Of a DNA stretch of 64,000 bases, positions 26,101 through 37,246 are shown piece after piece (position 1 is the stretch's first letter; each line of letters begins with the position of its first letter). Made by a program: the position numbers and the translations under genes. The notes beneath the pieces were generated by a model. The model was given only the letters and a program-made list of their open reading frames with translations, was not told where the DNA came from and made no database searches. This DNA is from Acanthaster planci (taxonomy: Eukaryota; Echinodermata; Asteroidea; Valvatida; Acanthasteridae): the NCBI RefSeq assembly GCF_001949145.1, contig NW_019091371.1:2298410-2362409 (forward strand), read 5' to 3'.

Positions 26101-29100
26101 TAATACTAGCCACAGCAAGATCATTTGGACAAGGCCTGAGGCTTAGCTTCAGCACATATGATTGTACATGTAGGCTTGGAAATGAATATTCATGTGTGTT
26201 AAGCTGCTTCCCACCACTCAACATCCAGTATGCTCTTAAATGAGCTAATTACGTTCACGAAAAGGCATGTAATCTTGCTTTTATCATCGTGGGATTCGGT
26301 AACTTACCCATGACCAAATGTCAGGAGTTGGGAAAAGTTGAGAGATTGAGGCTTCTGAATGTGATCTGCGCTGGGAAAAACAGGAGTGCGTCTGGAGAAG
26401 GGAAAAATCAAAGGCCATTTCAACTTGAGCTTTGGATCCAACTCAACTACCATGTAACCATGGTAATCACAAATGAACAACAAAAGAGGGCTCACTAGCT
26501 AATGGGCTACAGCCTCTCACAATTTTTATCAGGGCTGTAGTAGAGCCAATCACAATTCCCTGCGAGTCCATCATATGTCCATCATAGGCCATCCAGCTCA
26601 TCTGAAGGCAACTCGCAAGCTTTTAACGTGTAAATTCCAAAAAGTATTCCATTTTAATGTGCTAATTATTTTCCTTAAGATACCCCAGACTTCAGCCCTG
26701 ATTTCCAAGTTCTTTAAAATGACCTTGACACCAACTAATGACTGACAACAGAAAATGATGGCAACACTGTTTGACATCTAGTTCAATAAGTGCATGAAAT
26801 TATTTGATTCGTCCTAAAACAAAAAGGTATTTAATTGTTTAATTCAAACATCGTCAAAATTTACCCTGGTCCCACCACAGGTAGTGACGGCACAGCCAGC
26901 AGATGTTTGAACTGGTGAGTGGCAAGAACTTGACCTACAATGTTGCCCTGAAAAAAAAAAAAAACTAGCTGCAACACTGATGTCAAACAATTCGTACAAA
27001 ACCCCTAATTTTATCAAAGATGCTAACTTTGCAATAAAAAAAAACACAGGTTATACACTACAAACTCTTCAGCACACATTCATGAGTAACGGTTTGTACA
27101 TCAATGTAAACGTAATCGGTGGATCTTATTTGACTGACGACAGTTGGGGAAAAAAAGATTTACATTTATTTCAGTTTAGCTAACAAAAAGTTAGCGTTTA
27201 TGCAGTCTTATCCACTGCAGAGTTTCAGATAAATATCGGCGAACAGGCCCCTGTGAGCCTAACTGGTCCACGCCAAATACAAAGCAAACTCATTACCTCC
27301 CAAATTCTGCTGCTGGGGCGAGCCGAGTACACCAGCGGGAATTCCTTGGTCGCCTTCTGCAGAAAGCATGCCCCAAACTGCCCATCCCTGAAACCAAAAA
27401 TTTCTTGGCATTTAGGTTCAAAGATGAAGGTTTTCCTCTACATGCTCTAGAAAGGTGAATTTCACCAGGGCACCCGAGATCCGATTCAGGATGGCCAGAA
27501 TTGGGAGCCACATGGCTTCTGCGTGGTTGCCGCATTCGTGGGCAGGTCATATGCACAGGATCAATCCACGGATGGACTCGGCGTTGTAATTGGAACAGTT
27601 TCATCAAGTTTCTGGGAGTGAGCGCCATTCGTATGCGTGTGTTGCCATGGCAAAAAAAATGGCACCTCCTAAGATTACTGGGTATCGGTAGTAATTGTGG
27701 TGGCCAATGTGGGTCTAAAAACTCAACTGCCTCTTAGGGTCATCACATGATCACACAAGACCATCACACGACTCCACAACACCCTCACAAGATTACACAA
27801 CACCATCACAAGACTCCATAAGACCATCACAACACTCTAAAACACCATCACGAGACTCCATAAGACCACCACAACACTCTACAACACCATCACAAGACTC
27901 CATAAGACCACCACAACACTCTACAACACCATCACAAGACTCCATAAGACCATCACAACACTCTACAACACAATCACAAGACTCTACTGGACCATCACAA
28001 GACGCCACAACACCATCACAAGATTCCACAACACCACTGCAAGACTCTACAAGACTATCACGACACTCCACAAGACCATTACACGACCACTGAAAGCCCT
28101 CCACTCTGAAGTCAATTCACGAGCTTTTTCAGACGAACTGTAAGAAAAGCATTCTTGGGTCACTGTCAACCCTACTATTTGTGACTGGTCTCGGGTCTGG
28201 TCTCACAAATGGTATTGTGTCTGGTCTCGTCACGGTCTCGACTACAACAAAGTTAATGTGGTATAGCTGCAGTCAAACCTTTGTTTTTGTACCTGAGCTT
28301 AGTTCCCACTACATAGGCTTGTTTCCTGTAAGTGATTAATAAATCAAAAGAAATTTTGTTAAATTGTGTCTTGCAAAATCTTCTAATTGTATCAACAAGA
28401 GGGAGGCTGGCTTCAGGGAAGTTAACGACACGCATGGCAATAGGCTCAGCCCTTGACTTTCTATCAGTTGAAGCCAAGTGGTGCATATCAATGTGAAATA
28501 AAAAAATCATTAATCAAAATGATTCAATGTTAATCAAAATACATGTAAATACTTATAAATAAACAGGTTCTTTGTAAAGAGGTTCTGCTCAGTTGCAGCA
28601 AGCTTTTCCCTATGATCTGCATACAGGTGCATTTTCATTAAAACAATGCTTAAATGTATATTGAAAATGAAAACTAGTCACGCCATCATTCCACAACGAG
28701 GCATCGTTTTTTTCAACTTTGCCTCCTTTACTTACTTTTTTGTGTCGCAAATGAAGCACTTGGTTGCTGTGGAGGTGAGCAATTTGTCATCGCAGTAGTC
28801 AAGCTGAACAATGGCCGAGTCCGCGTCCATTACCAACTCCGTGGGTAACTTGAAGAGGCCGGCCATCTACGAGCACAAAAAAGATTCGCAAAAGAACAAA
28901 ATACTCCTTTGCAGCTCTGAACTCTGTAACAATCCAGCTCCACCCCGACTAGCATACTTCACCCTTGGTATTCTCCAGTCAAACAAACGCGTACATGTGC
29001 AACACAAAAGCTGCTGCATGTACCCGGTGATGTACATGACGTACACAGCACCATCTTGGACTTCACGCACGAGACCAACGAATCCACGCACGTTTGCCCG

Positions 29101-32100
29101 TTTGCGTACCTTTCGATGGTAGACATTCAGGAAGGTGACACGGCCGTGGCTGTCACCTGAGAAGAGCCGCTCGCTGGCCGTGTCCCATATCATGGCCGTC
29201 ACGACGCCATTGCGGTGTGCCGATGACACAGCAAGACGCTCCGACTTGGTCCGTCTTTCAATGTTCAGCTCCCACGTGATGACTACGCCTTGGCTAGATA
29301 TGCAATAAACAGCCAGATATTAATAATTGTTGTCGCAATGAAAACAATTAGTTCTAAAAGCCTTCTTTAAAAATAAACATTAGCTCTTTCATTTTATGGT
29401 TTGAAAATGATGCAACTTGGCACTTCCTTAAATATTTATGTACGTAGTGCTGTTCTCTGCTGGAAAACACATACCGGTGAGTAAAAAAAATCTGGGCAAG
29501 GTATTAACACATGAATTAAGTTCTTGACATTATTTTCATCAATTGTGGCAAAACAGCTAAGAAAATGTGAAGAAACCTCTCAAAAGATGCAATTTCCATG
29601 TGCATGTACCTTGTTGCCAGGCCAACCAAGTTATCATCAGGTGCAAACGTAACCCTCGTAAGGGCCCCTTCCTGGAATGTTGAGGAAAAAGGAAAAACAA
29701 AGCATAAGCGTAACTACAATTGTCCCAAAACATCTAACAAAGTTCACAATGTGTATTGTACGTACAGCACAAGCACCGCAGTGCGTCAGTGAAGAGCAAA
29801 TTAAAGGTGGATTTGGATTTGAAATTAATTCTACAGAATTGTTTTATATGTTTGTGGGTCATTCTATACTAAATTTGGGAATATGTCGCACTTAAGGACC
29901 CTTAAATGTGACATTTTTGGCATCCGCTACACCTGACTTCTGAACTGTGCATTCGAAATGGATACATCAAAAAGTGATTTCAAACTGTTTTCATCCGTTT
30001 GCCAGGAACTGTTTTTTGCATTACTTAATCATTCTTGGAAAATAAAGAATGTGTTCTACACTTACAAATCATAACAAAATCGTAAAACTTCCCACTAGCT
30101 CACGGGTGTCCCAAGGCGAGGCAAGGGGGACATTTGTCTCCCAACCCGGAAACAAAAATGAAGAACAAACAAGAAAAATCAAGAGGAAAAAAAATAAATG
30201 AAAAAAAACAGAAGGGGATGAAAATCCTCCCTTTGCTTAAAAAAAACTTCCAAACTGACTTTCTTCCAATGTTAATGGTCTATCAGTTTGCTTTTGAGTA
30301 CTTTCTACACCCCCCTTGGAAATTGTCCCCCCCTTGGAAAAAACATGTTTGCCTTCTCCCCCCTGGAAATTAATTCCGGTCATGCCCATGCAGAAGCCTG
30401 TCTTGTTGCTGGGGGTAAGGGTTCACTTCAACTCTGTGCAGTTTCTTCGGTGAGATTACCGGCAGTGTTGTGTTCGAGTCCATCACGAGTCCTTTCACAA
30501 GTCCCTTCACAAGGCCAGTCACAAATCCAGGGCTTCACAAGGCCAGTCATAAGTAACAGCTAATTTAAATGTAAATAGCTTGTGAACTGGGCCAATTTCA
30601 TAGCCCTGCTTAAGCAAAAAAATTGTTTAAACGTGAAAAAACCTTTCTTGACAAATCAGGTTACCAGCCAAAACTTCTTGTGATGTATATTGCTTTGGAA
30701 TGGTATTTACCTGTCTTTTGGTTAGCAGGACAATCACATAGAGTTTGAGCTGGTAACCTTTATTAAGCAAGGTTTTTTCGTGCTTAAGCAAATTCTGTGC
30801 TTAAGCAGCTCTGTGAAATTGGCCCCTGGCTTAAGACTGAATGACTTGTGATAGGCTTACAGAGACTTGTGATGGACTCAAATACAACACTGGTTACCAG
30901 GTTGTCATGGATTCAGTGTATTTCTTGTGACCATTTGTCTTGCATTACCTGAGCTACTTTGGTTACGCACCAAGTTTCTATCTGCCTGGGAATTCATCTA
31001 ACAAAAGCAAAACCAGAACAGTCCAGGATAATCAACGTCAATGAACTTCCTGCAATTGGATTCTTGATGTGCTCCAAACACACCGATAACCCTGGGAATT
31101 TTGGGCTCCCTTGACTTTTTGCTCGGTAACATCCTACCCAGTACATGTACATCCGCCTGGGTAATATAACACCGTTTGTAGGAAAACCAATGGAGCATTC
31201 TTGGTGTTAGTACAGTACATGTATGAAGCATGTACATGTACTTTGAGACCAAAGCCTCAGTTTTAGCCAATTTTGGGCAAGTGAGTACCTGTACATGTAC
31301 ATGTAAGTGATAACATGCTGATAAAAGACAGAGCCGTAGCCCTGAATGTCCATTTCAGCGGCTGAGGCGAACATCATCCCAAGTCAATACTGTTAATCTG
31401 ATGCAAACTCTGTGCTGGGATCTAGGGAAGATTTGGCTCAGGCCAATGAGGGGTAATAGACCTTACTCACACGATGGCCATTTTTTATCTTATTCCCCGA
31501 ATCTGTTTCACATATTGCAAACTGTCAATTAGAATGGCTCCAGACTGTTCATCATTTCCATGATGAGTTCCAAGCCTCCTTTTCAACAATTTTCAGAATC
31601 TAAAGAAGGTACAAATCCATGTGATTAATCATGAACTGAAATTTTTCATCAGCATAGACAGGTGCAAAATTGTCATGAGCTTTCATTTTATTACTTTCAT
31701 AAATTTGTAGACTCAATATTCAGAAAGAAAGATTAACCTCGCTTTCAAATTCAATATGGCCAGCCCTGTGAAAAAAAGTCTTTCCAATGACTCTGTGAAC
31801 AACTACTGTACTGTAGAAGAATGTTTAAAAGAGTAGTCACATCAAACACCGGTAGAATTTAACAATTCATTCCATTTTTCAGGCAAAAAAAAGCAAACAC
31901 ATGTATGGGTATAGGTGAGATACGCATATTAATGCTGAATCTCTCTACCATGTTTAAACCAGCAAGATTTCAAGAAACTGAAATTGTAAACTGCAGGTTG
32001 GGGTTTTATGTTGGTGAAGAGAGTGCACTTTATTTTCAGAACTTTTTACATGTTTAATTAAGGTACATGTAGCATCGCAGATACTCAATGTACATGTACA

Positions 32101-35100
32101 CACTGTACATGTGCGTACACGTACATGAACACAGTTTGATACATGTACCGGGTAGATTCAATCTTTGAAAGTTACTACTTGAGTATACAAGTACATGTAC
32201 AAGTACAGTCGTTCTATTTGCTGATTTTCTTTTAAACAACTTGCTTTAAAGCTGGTCACTGATGTCAGGCACGCTGTTAATGTCTTCTTTGTATGAATGA
32301 GCCAATTCGGTGTTTTACAAAGTCACGGTCTTTCGGGAGCAAAGTGCGTGTGTAAGTCAGCGTATGTCTACGCTGATATCACAGACTATCAAGCACGCAT
32401 GTACACTGTTCCCGAATAGCCTCGTACTGAGCATGCGCTGTTGGAATACCGAACTGGCTCATTAATTATAAAAATTACTACTTAGTAATAAAACATAGCA
32501 TACGGTGCTGTCGCTGATACATGTCAGAGGACTTGACCTCATTGTTCTCTGAAGCCATAAAATACAATAGATAAGACAATGTACTATACAGTACTGTGAA
32601 ACTATGAATGAATGACTTCATTGTTCTCTGTACGAGTAACAATGGAGGGCGCCCTAGCCAGAATTAGTAATTTGTAGCGCTAGGTCCTTCAGGCTCAGAG
32701 TACTATGTACAGTAGTATTTGACAGTACTGAGTCATGTAAGCCAAATGATGTGAAGGACTGTTAGGTTAAAATAAAAAAAAGCAAACAAAGTGCTGGTTG
32801 GTTTTTTAACTGTACACGTACCGTGCATCATTTAAACAAATAGGGAATGGACAAAGATACACATGAATATCCCAATGACATGGGTCATTCTATAAATTTG
32901 GGGTCCACTTTCCCATCTCTGTTACGTTTGGCATGTGATTTTCTTTTAGTGTTTAGAACCCATTCTTTAATTTCAAAAACTAAATAAGTACTGCAAATTA
33001 CCTGCCAAACAAATACAAATACATGTAGTTTGAAATCATTTTCAGTGATACATGTATATCCTTTGTCAAACATGTCAGATGGTATACATGTACATGTCAG
33101 AGGTAACAGGGACGGAAAAATGTCACACTCTGGACCTCAAATTTATAGAACATGTAGAATGACCCACATTTTTTCTCAGAAATTTTGGACTCATCTACAT
33201 GTAGTATTGATTCCGAAGGGAAAATGATTGCAAGACATAAATGTCACGAAACACAGCAAAAAGGGGCCAGTAAGCTGCACATTGTACCATCACATCAGCA
33301 GGATTTCCTTGATAAGTCTGACTTTTTTGTCATGCCTTGAGGCTTCTGTGATATTCTCTGTGTGTATGGATGCAGAAGCTGTAACTGGCTTGAGACTGGA
33401 GAGCGATTTCTGTTTTAAAATTCAACTCAAGCATCATTTTGGTAAACCAGTTGGTCAATCTGGCCTGTCATTTTTATTTTTTTTTACTGCGAACGGCAAC
33501 AAAAACCTTGTAAGAAAATTCATTCTAGTAAAATGACCTACTGTACCACTCAGACTAGAGCTTGCATGCTTATTCACAAACTTGTGTAAAATGTCTGTGG
33601 GTGTTGAAACATTTCCAGAAATTTACAACCACAGACTCAACCCTGTCAACACAGCTAACCTGCATGGCCCCCTTTACTGTGTCTGTGTTTAATTCTGCTT
33701 ATCTCTTTATAACAGCATAATATCAGACGGCCTAGTTGCTGTTTCAAGTCATGTTTCTATTGGGAGAGCTGGACTCTGGCCTCCACACATTGCACAAAGA
33801 TAAAGACAATACAGACACTAAGGAGATCAGGAAAAATCAGACTGTACACTACAAGTACCTGTACATTGGGTTTTCTGCTTGAAAAGGTCAGGAGTTACTT
33901 CAATAAGCCTACTAATCAGTGTGTTTTTAACACAATGGTTACATGTACCATTTGCCACTGTGGTTTCTCACGAATTTAACAGTAAAGAGCAATGGGCTCC
34001 AATGCATGTGTACGGTACATCAGAAGAGATTTAACAAATAGGGTTGTAGTTCCAAACTTCTCTGCATCATGCTTAGTCATGATCAAGAATGTTAACTAAT
34101 TAACTTTGTTTGTTAGTGTGTTGGGTTGTTTGTTTGTTGGTTTGTTTTTTTCTGTATTGCAATGAATGATTGTGCAGGGAATTGGACTAAAATTTGCCAC
34201 ATTCTGCAAGTACCATTTCTTCAGTCCATTATGACAGTTTCTGGCACTGATTTCACATTTGTCAATTACATTAGACGGTGTTTTGGGGATTCATATATAT
34301 GGAAAGACGATTTATGGCACCAATCAATAAATAATCCTATTGAATAAAATAAAAACGATAAACAAGTTGTGATTCATCCGTTTCCACATTAATTAAAACT
34401 TAAAACTGTGCTTAAGATAATGCTTAAAATCTCCAACTGAATACAAATGCACTTGTCCCCACAATGACCATGAAGAGAAGGCACATACATGTAGGGGGAA
34501 TTCCAGAAATTAGGGGTTCATGTTCTTTTTGTGTCCCTGTCACATCTGATATATGATTTTGTAAGTTCAGAACACATTTTCTAATTTCCAAGAGTGATGA
34601 ATTAATGCAAAGTACCTGCCAAACAAAGAGTAATAGTTTGAAATCAATTCCAGTGATATTTCCATGTCAAATAACAGAGGTCAGATGTAAACGGGACGCA
34701 AACAGGTCACACTTTTGGACCCCTAATTTCTGGAATTGCAAACCAAAAAACAAAGAATCTGTGTTTAACTGCTCCTTCGTGTTAACGGTGACTTTCCCAA
34801 GCTGTTTTTGCTAAGCATGCCTTCATTTCCAAAATGAGATTTTTCTTTTCAAGTTTCTTTCAGTTTCACAAATTTTGCATACACTGTCATTGTTGTTCGT
34901 CACAACTGAAAAGGGAAAGTCAAATCACTCAAGCTTTGTTTTTTAACGTACATGTATAGTATTTCAGTGACACCATCCAAATTTGTCTTTAAACATGTTA
35001 AAAGGATGACCTAGTTGAGGTTTTGTTTCTTTTTTGTTCACACAATGCAGACTTTACTTCCGGATTTCAAGTCAATTTCAATGCCCTGGACTTTTTTTTT

Positions 35101-35798
35101 TTTACCAAGCTGGAGCATGCGAATTTCTCTACTCCACAGACAGAAAAATGGTTGGTCCTATACAACATGGCACATTCTCAACGTGAAATGTGGCTCACCG
35201 TGTTGGAAAAAACCTGAAGGTACTTGAATGAGCTGCGATGGAAGATGTAAAGACTCCCCGACGAAGCGCCCAGACCGATGTAATTCTTGGACACAGCTAT
35301 GCAAGTGTACTGTGCAGAAAAAAAGGATTTACAAAATTTTAACCTGTTAACTGACAGTCTGCAACAATGTCTTTGCTGCCTTTTTTTCGGGGGGGGGGGA
35401 CATTTTAGATACCGGCAGTTTAGTGAGCAAAGTGTTGACATCAGCATCGAGTCGAACATCAACAATGGTTCAGCCGTTCGGTCGGTTCACTTGTTAAACC
35501 ACTGTCACTTTCGGTGTGTCCTGGTGACGTTGCATGATGTCGTCAAGCCATCGTTCAAGGTTAAGTACACTTTGAACCTGAATGTACTTTGATTTCGAGG
35601 AAATGGCCCATGGCCCCTAAAACTGCCTCTGGATTGCGGAAAATGATCTGCGGCTTGACGGCAAACACTCCTCACCTTGATTCGGCCGGACGCTTTGATA
35701 GGCGCGGTCAAGCTTTCGGCTGACGTCAGCTCGGCCAGAATGTGGAACCCATCCGGATGGGCCATGGTGCCACTTGCACCGGGCAAATGCTCAGTCAT
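11128..35798 (-). CDS. HPS5: HPS5, BLOC-2 complex subunit, 21 coding exons
   Basis: Exons in transcript order (high-low): 35798-35676, 35309-35199, 29671-29610, 29293-29110, 28866-28736, 27387-27297, 26947-26865, 25460-25369, 24493-23571, 21122-21015, 20923-20335, 19332-19135, 18820-18436, 17635-17255, 17136-16280, 16089-15981, 14843-14676, 14185-14063, 12820-12717, 12426-11985, 11350-11128. All join in phase, giving about 1828 residues (human about 1130). The N-terminus is a WD40-like propeller (CIAVSKNYIGLGASSGSLYI, GVVITWELNIERR, AIVQLDY, DGQFGACF, VLATHQFKHLL, LLLTWNAEAIYVFDP). The C-terminus is helical (SLQDPKLSLS, DVLEKWLHVLQKAL, FWQGALRLCLDLQQRQRAL, DEWILLLNLM, LLVKSMGPGLA, LLEGTDTYLWS) and matches HPS5 in order. 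A long S/P-rich middle (exons 9-13) accounts for the extra length. BLOC-2 (HPS3/5/6) works in the cytosol on endosome-to-lysosome-related-organelle traffic. An alternative start at 35765 (MAHPDGFH) has the better Kozak context. The end is uncertain, because gtacaa after 11197 could be a donor. Confidence 0.92.
12985..13550. mobile_element. Non-autonomous DNA element with long terminal inverted repeats, family A copy 2
   Basis: The two ends are inverted copies about 130 bases long. Left: ttcaccacttcgtgctgggg, ...gccgggggtgcccgaaatcgg, ...cttataacaaagacc. Right, read inverted: tttaaccacttgctgctggg, ...accggggtgtctgaaattgg, ...cttgtaacaaaagac. The interior is homologous to 4681-5281 in opposite orientation. 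It lies in the HPS5 intron between exons 18 and 19. No transposase is encoded. Confidence 0.8.
15515..15742. repeat. 56-bp tandem repeat, four copies, in an HPS5 intron
   Basis: Units start at 15515, 15571, 15627 and 15683, an exact 56-base spacing. Each begins with gacct, runs through aacca/accaatgg and ttgat, and ends ttgaatggctgtttgt. The first two copies are most alike. The array sits in the intron between HPS5 exons 16 and 17. Confidence 0.85.
16280..17136 (-). other. HPS5: HPS5 large exon 15: conserved C-terminal helical region
   Basis: It begins QSLQDPKLSLSVNDCCDVLE and continues KWLHVLQKAL, aligning with human KLQDPLVLFESESLRMVLQEWLSHLEK. It then has a variable S/T-rich stretch with a LPEKVLQDMSDLALLCFEMG helix (human LRNDLAELTTLCLELN). 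It closes with FVASFFFLLDVDRVRDVLKW (human KKYFFLLNLKRAKESIKL). The donor gtagta lies at 16279. Confidence 0.9.
17901..18373. mobile_element. Inverted-repeat element with a hairpin at one end, family D
   Basis: The left end ggcgtattcgaaaccccatt is mirrored at the right end by aatggggtttcgaatagg. Inside the left end, 17909-17957 is itself a near-perfect hairpin (ttcgaaaccccattctcgtg paired with cacgagaacggggtttcgaa, one mismatch, loop of about 5-9). No transposase is encoded. It is located in the HPS5 intron between exons 13 and 14. Confidence 0.75.
18895..19025. repeat. Dispersed repeat, family E copy 1
   Basis: The text around cacaattagcgtgtaaaagg, cattag, agaaccagcgcgtgaacc and catttgcactg recurs in reverse orientation at 56868-57005. 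The two copies share about 130 bases with modest divergence. The element type is unknown. It lies in the HPS5 intron between exons 12 and 13. Confidence 0.65.
19464..19753. mobile_element. Inverted-repeat element with perfect 20-bp ends
   Basis: The left end accctcctcaatcctccaat (19464-19483) is exactly mirrored at 19734-19753. A second inner arm, caatcctccaatat at 19698-19711, also pairs with 19732-19745, so the right end can fold alone. The sequence just left (aggccctttttgctagagacc) resembles tagaccctttttgctaagga near 940. It is non-coding and lies in the HPS5 intron between exons 11 and 12. Confidence 0.6.
21015..21122 (-). other. HPS5: HPS5 candidate exon 10 (phase 0/0, 36 codons)
   Basis: It is bounded by cttcgtag and gtaagt. 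The translation, from ILRGVKTSMNACSISLNAVW to WQQLVQQLGLH, is open and keeps frame between exons 9 and 11. I could not recall a matching human segment. Because it is symmetric (phase 0 on both sides) it could be a cassette exon; transcript data would decide. Confidence 0.6.
21557..21930. mobile_element. Inverted-repeat element, family C copy
   Basis: The left end agtgttgtacaacttgagtc and the right end cggacccaaatacaacactg are inverted relatives (consensus CAGTGTTGTATTTGAGTCC). The subterminal words acaagtcc/ggacttgtga are also mirrored. The same ends occur at 30473-30892, and a fragment lies near 7175. It is in the HPS5 intron between exons 9 and 10. Confidence 0.7.
22391..22511. mobile_element. 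Palindromic MITE, family B copy 2
   Basis: The left arm gaggctttgcatggcagcta and the right arm gatggcagccatgtaaac are inverted copies. Inner arms ttgttccacagg and cctgtggaacaaaag pair closely. It lies in the HPS5 intron between exons 9 and 10. Confidence 0.8.
23571..24493 (-). other. HPS5: HPS5 large exon 9: end of propeller and start of acidic/serine-rich middle
   Basis: It starts DILWACVYKSRVYCLHPNSQ, then SAERCVSKLYALSLWEQSAQ, which corresponds to the human segment ending LISVERCVERLLRRGLWNLA. The conserved block SSRRSSLESFEGTRLDSGIY matches the human [21 protein letters not shown] and is a strong family marker. The following about 170 residues are acidic and low in conservation. The donor is gtgagt at 23570. 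Confidence 0.9.
24564..24990. mobile_element. Inverted-repeat element in the HPS5 exon 8-9 intron
   Basis: The left end ttaagggacggcgaccattt, followed by agacctggtttgaaaaggg, is mirrored at the right by ccttttcaaacctgtgtcta and aatagtcaccggccctaa. Subterminal caggccggta words are repeated in both halves. No coding capacity is present. It inserted only about 70 bases from the acceptor of exon 9. Confidence 0.75.
27745..28095. repeat. 21-bp minisatellite with a 42-bp alternating unit
   Basis: The basic unit is 21 bases, accatcacaagactccataa plus one base. It alternates with a variant accatcacaacactctacaa plus one base, so the centre (about 27820-27980) has a 42-base higher-order period. Because 21 is a multiple of three, the minus strand stays open with a 7-residue repeat of the type MESCDGV. 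This is not a gene. It lies in the HPS5 intron between exons 5 and 6. Confidence 0.85.
29857..29890. repeat. End fragment of inverted-repeat element family F
   Basis: The text tgggtcattctatactaaat, followed by ttggg, matches the end of the element at 32881 (tgggtcattctataaatttg). No matching right end was found nearby, so it appears truncated or strongly diverged. Confidence 0.4.
30473..30892. mobile_element. Inverted-repeat element, family C, interrupted by another element
   Basis: The ends cagtgttgtgttcgagtcca and tggactcaaatacaacactg are inverted copies, followed inward by tcacgagtcc and agacttgtga. The interior is split by the family G element at 30589-30825. The order of insertion is therefore family C first, family G second. 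It is in HPS5 intron 2. Confidence 0.75.
30589..30825. mobile_element. Inverted-repeat element, family G, nested in family C
   Basis: The left end gggccaatttcatagccctg plus cttaagca is mirrored by tgcttaagcagctctgtgaa plus attggccc. Further inside, ggttaccagc and gctggtaacc also pair. It is 237 bases long and non-coding. Confidence 0.8.
32881..33166. mobile_element. Inverted-repeat element, family F copy 1
   Basis: The left end tgggtcattctataaatttg is mirrored at the right end (aatttatagaa...gaatgaccca). The interior shares words with the copy at 34499 in the same order: tacctgccaaacaaa, agtttgaaatca, cagtgata, gtcagag/gtcagat. It is in HPS5 intron 2. Confidence 0.75.
34499..34737. mobile_element. 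Inverted-repeat element, family F copy 2
   Basis: The left end aattccagaaattaggggtt and the right end gacccctaatttctggaatt are inverted copies. The interior matches 32881-33166 (tacctgccaaacaaagag, tagtttgaaatca, ggtcacac/gtcacac). It is non-coding. Confidence 0.75.
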
Positions 35799-37186
35799 GT
35801 CAGCACAGCTTCATCTGTCAACGGGGAATGACAAATACAAGGGCATCAATTATCACAATAAGACACCTACCGGTACAAGAACATTAGTTCATTTCACTCG
35901 CTCTTGGTTTTAAACTTTTCAAAGCCTATATACATACACTTTCAGACTTTACACTCAAATTATTTTCACAGCAACAAGCAGGGCAGTCTTCTGACTTGTC
36001 AGAAGATTTCTTTCCTTTTTTTACCTTGAGGGAGGTTTGGTCGGTTGGGGGAAAAAGGGAGGTTAAAAAAATGATTTGCTTGTTCCAAGATGTTCTAAAG
36101 CTCAGATCTTTGTTTCTCGGTGAGAAATTTCAGGCAGGGTTGGTGGCAATAAGAAAGGGTTTTTTTCCTTGTTTGGAGCCAAAAATAAGGGGTCGGTCGG
36201 AACTGAGATCAATCTAGAATTGATTGCAGACACTGATAATCCATTATACTGATCGACTGATTGGGTTGAAGCATACATGTATGTACTGTACATGTAAGCG
36301 AACTCAAATTACACGCATGAGCAGAGTGTGTACGGTAGGCCTGATGAGTCGGTCCATCTGACGACAGCATTACTTCCATGGGTACAGCATACAGTGTACA
36401 TGTATTTACACGATGGGCCCGATCGGTCTGCATGATCGCCCAATCGTGATGTGCTTTTGGTCAACACTGTGCTGTAGACCTACATGTAGTAACTAAATTT
36501 CTACTTCCAGAAAAGTAAGGTAAGGTACCGTAAAGCACCAGCTTTAATTGACCCAATTTGCTTCTATTCATAGCGCAGCTTTCATCAAGAGGGTGACAGG
36601 AAACAAGGAAAAGACAGGAGCTGTGTTGCAATTGAGGGAGCATGTACATGTACATGCTGCTGATTTTCTGTGGTGTGGATGGGCAAAATACAACTTTCAT
36701 TATTGCAATAAGGTGAATAAACCTCCCAAGCAGACATCTAACCTCACCAAAAAGGGATGTATGAAATTTGGTTGCTCAAATACTGAAGCTGTGACGGCAG
36801 AGTAAGTTGGCACAATCGAAACAGCCAAAACTGTGTTGAAGCACATTTGTACATTGCTATCTAAAAGGTTTGTATAAACATTACAGTTCTGGAACGGGAA
36901 CATGGAAGTACCTCAAACTAAAAACAGCCAGGTCCTGAACTTTCACCATTTACTGTGAAAACCAACCAGACTTTCACAGTAAGTGGTGAAATTAAGGACC
37001 TTGCAACTGCAAATTCACAAGCCACGGAGGTTAGATTTTTTGGCTTTGGGCCTAGACCTACATGTACATGTACCCCCATGATGTAGGCCTACATGTACTT
37101 CCATTTTCGGAAACAATCTAGGGCCTAGGCCTAGTCTTTCACAAATACTGTTGAGGATCGTCATGATCGTGCAGTAAGATGGACTG

Positions 37187-37246
37187 ATCATGCAAAGATC
37201 AACCGATTACGCCATACTGGGCGCAATCGGCTGATCTTTGCACGAT
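37187..37246. repeat. Hairpin upstream of HPS5
   Basis: The arms atcatgcaaagatcaaccga and tcggctgatctttgcacgat pair with a few mismatches around a short loop (atact). The arms are about 26 bases. A copy of the word gatcgt also flanks it on the left. No tRNA or miRNA identity was recognised. Confidence 0.7.

Noticed and set aside
27793-28104. 103-residue repetitive protein with MESCDGV repeats
   Set aside because: It arises from a 21-bp minisatellite; period three is kept by chance of unit length.
11128-35798. Calling the second gene TECPR2, which has a similar N-terminal propeller
   Set aside because: The SSRRSS...LDSGIY block and the C-terminal helical segments ending LWS match HPS5, and no TECPR repeats are present.
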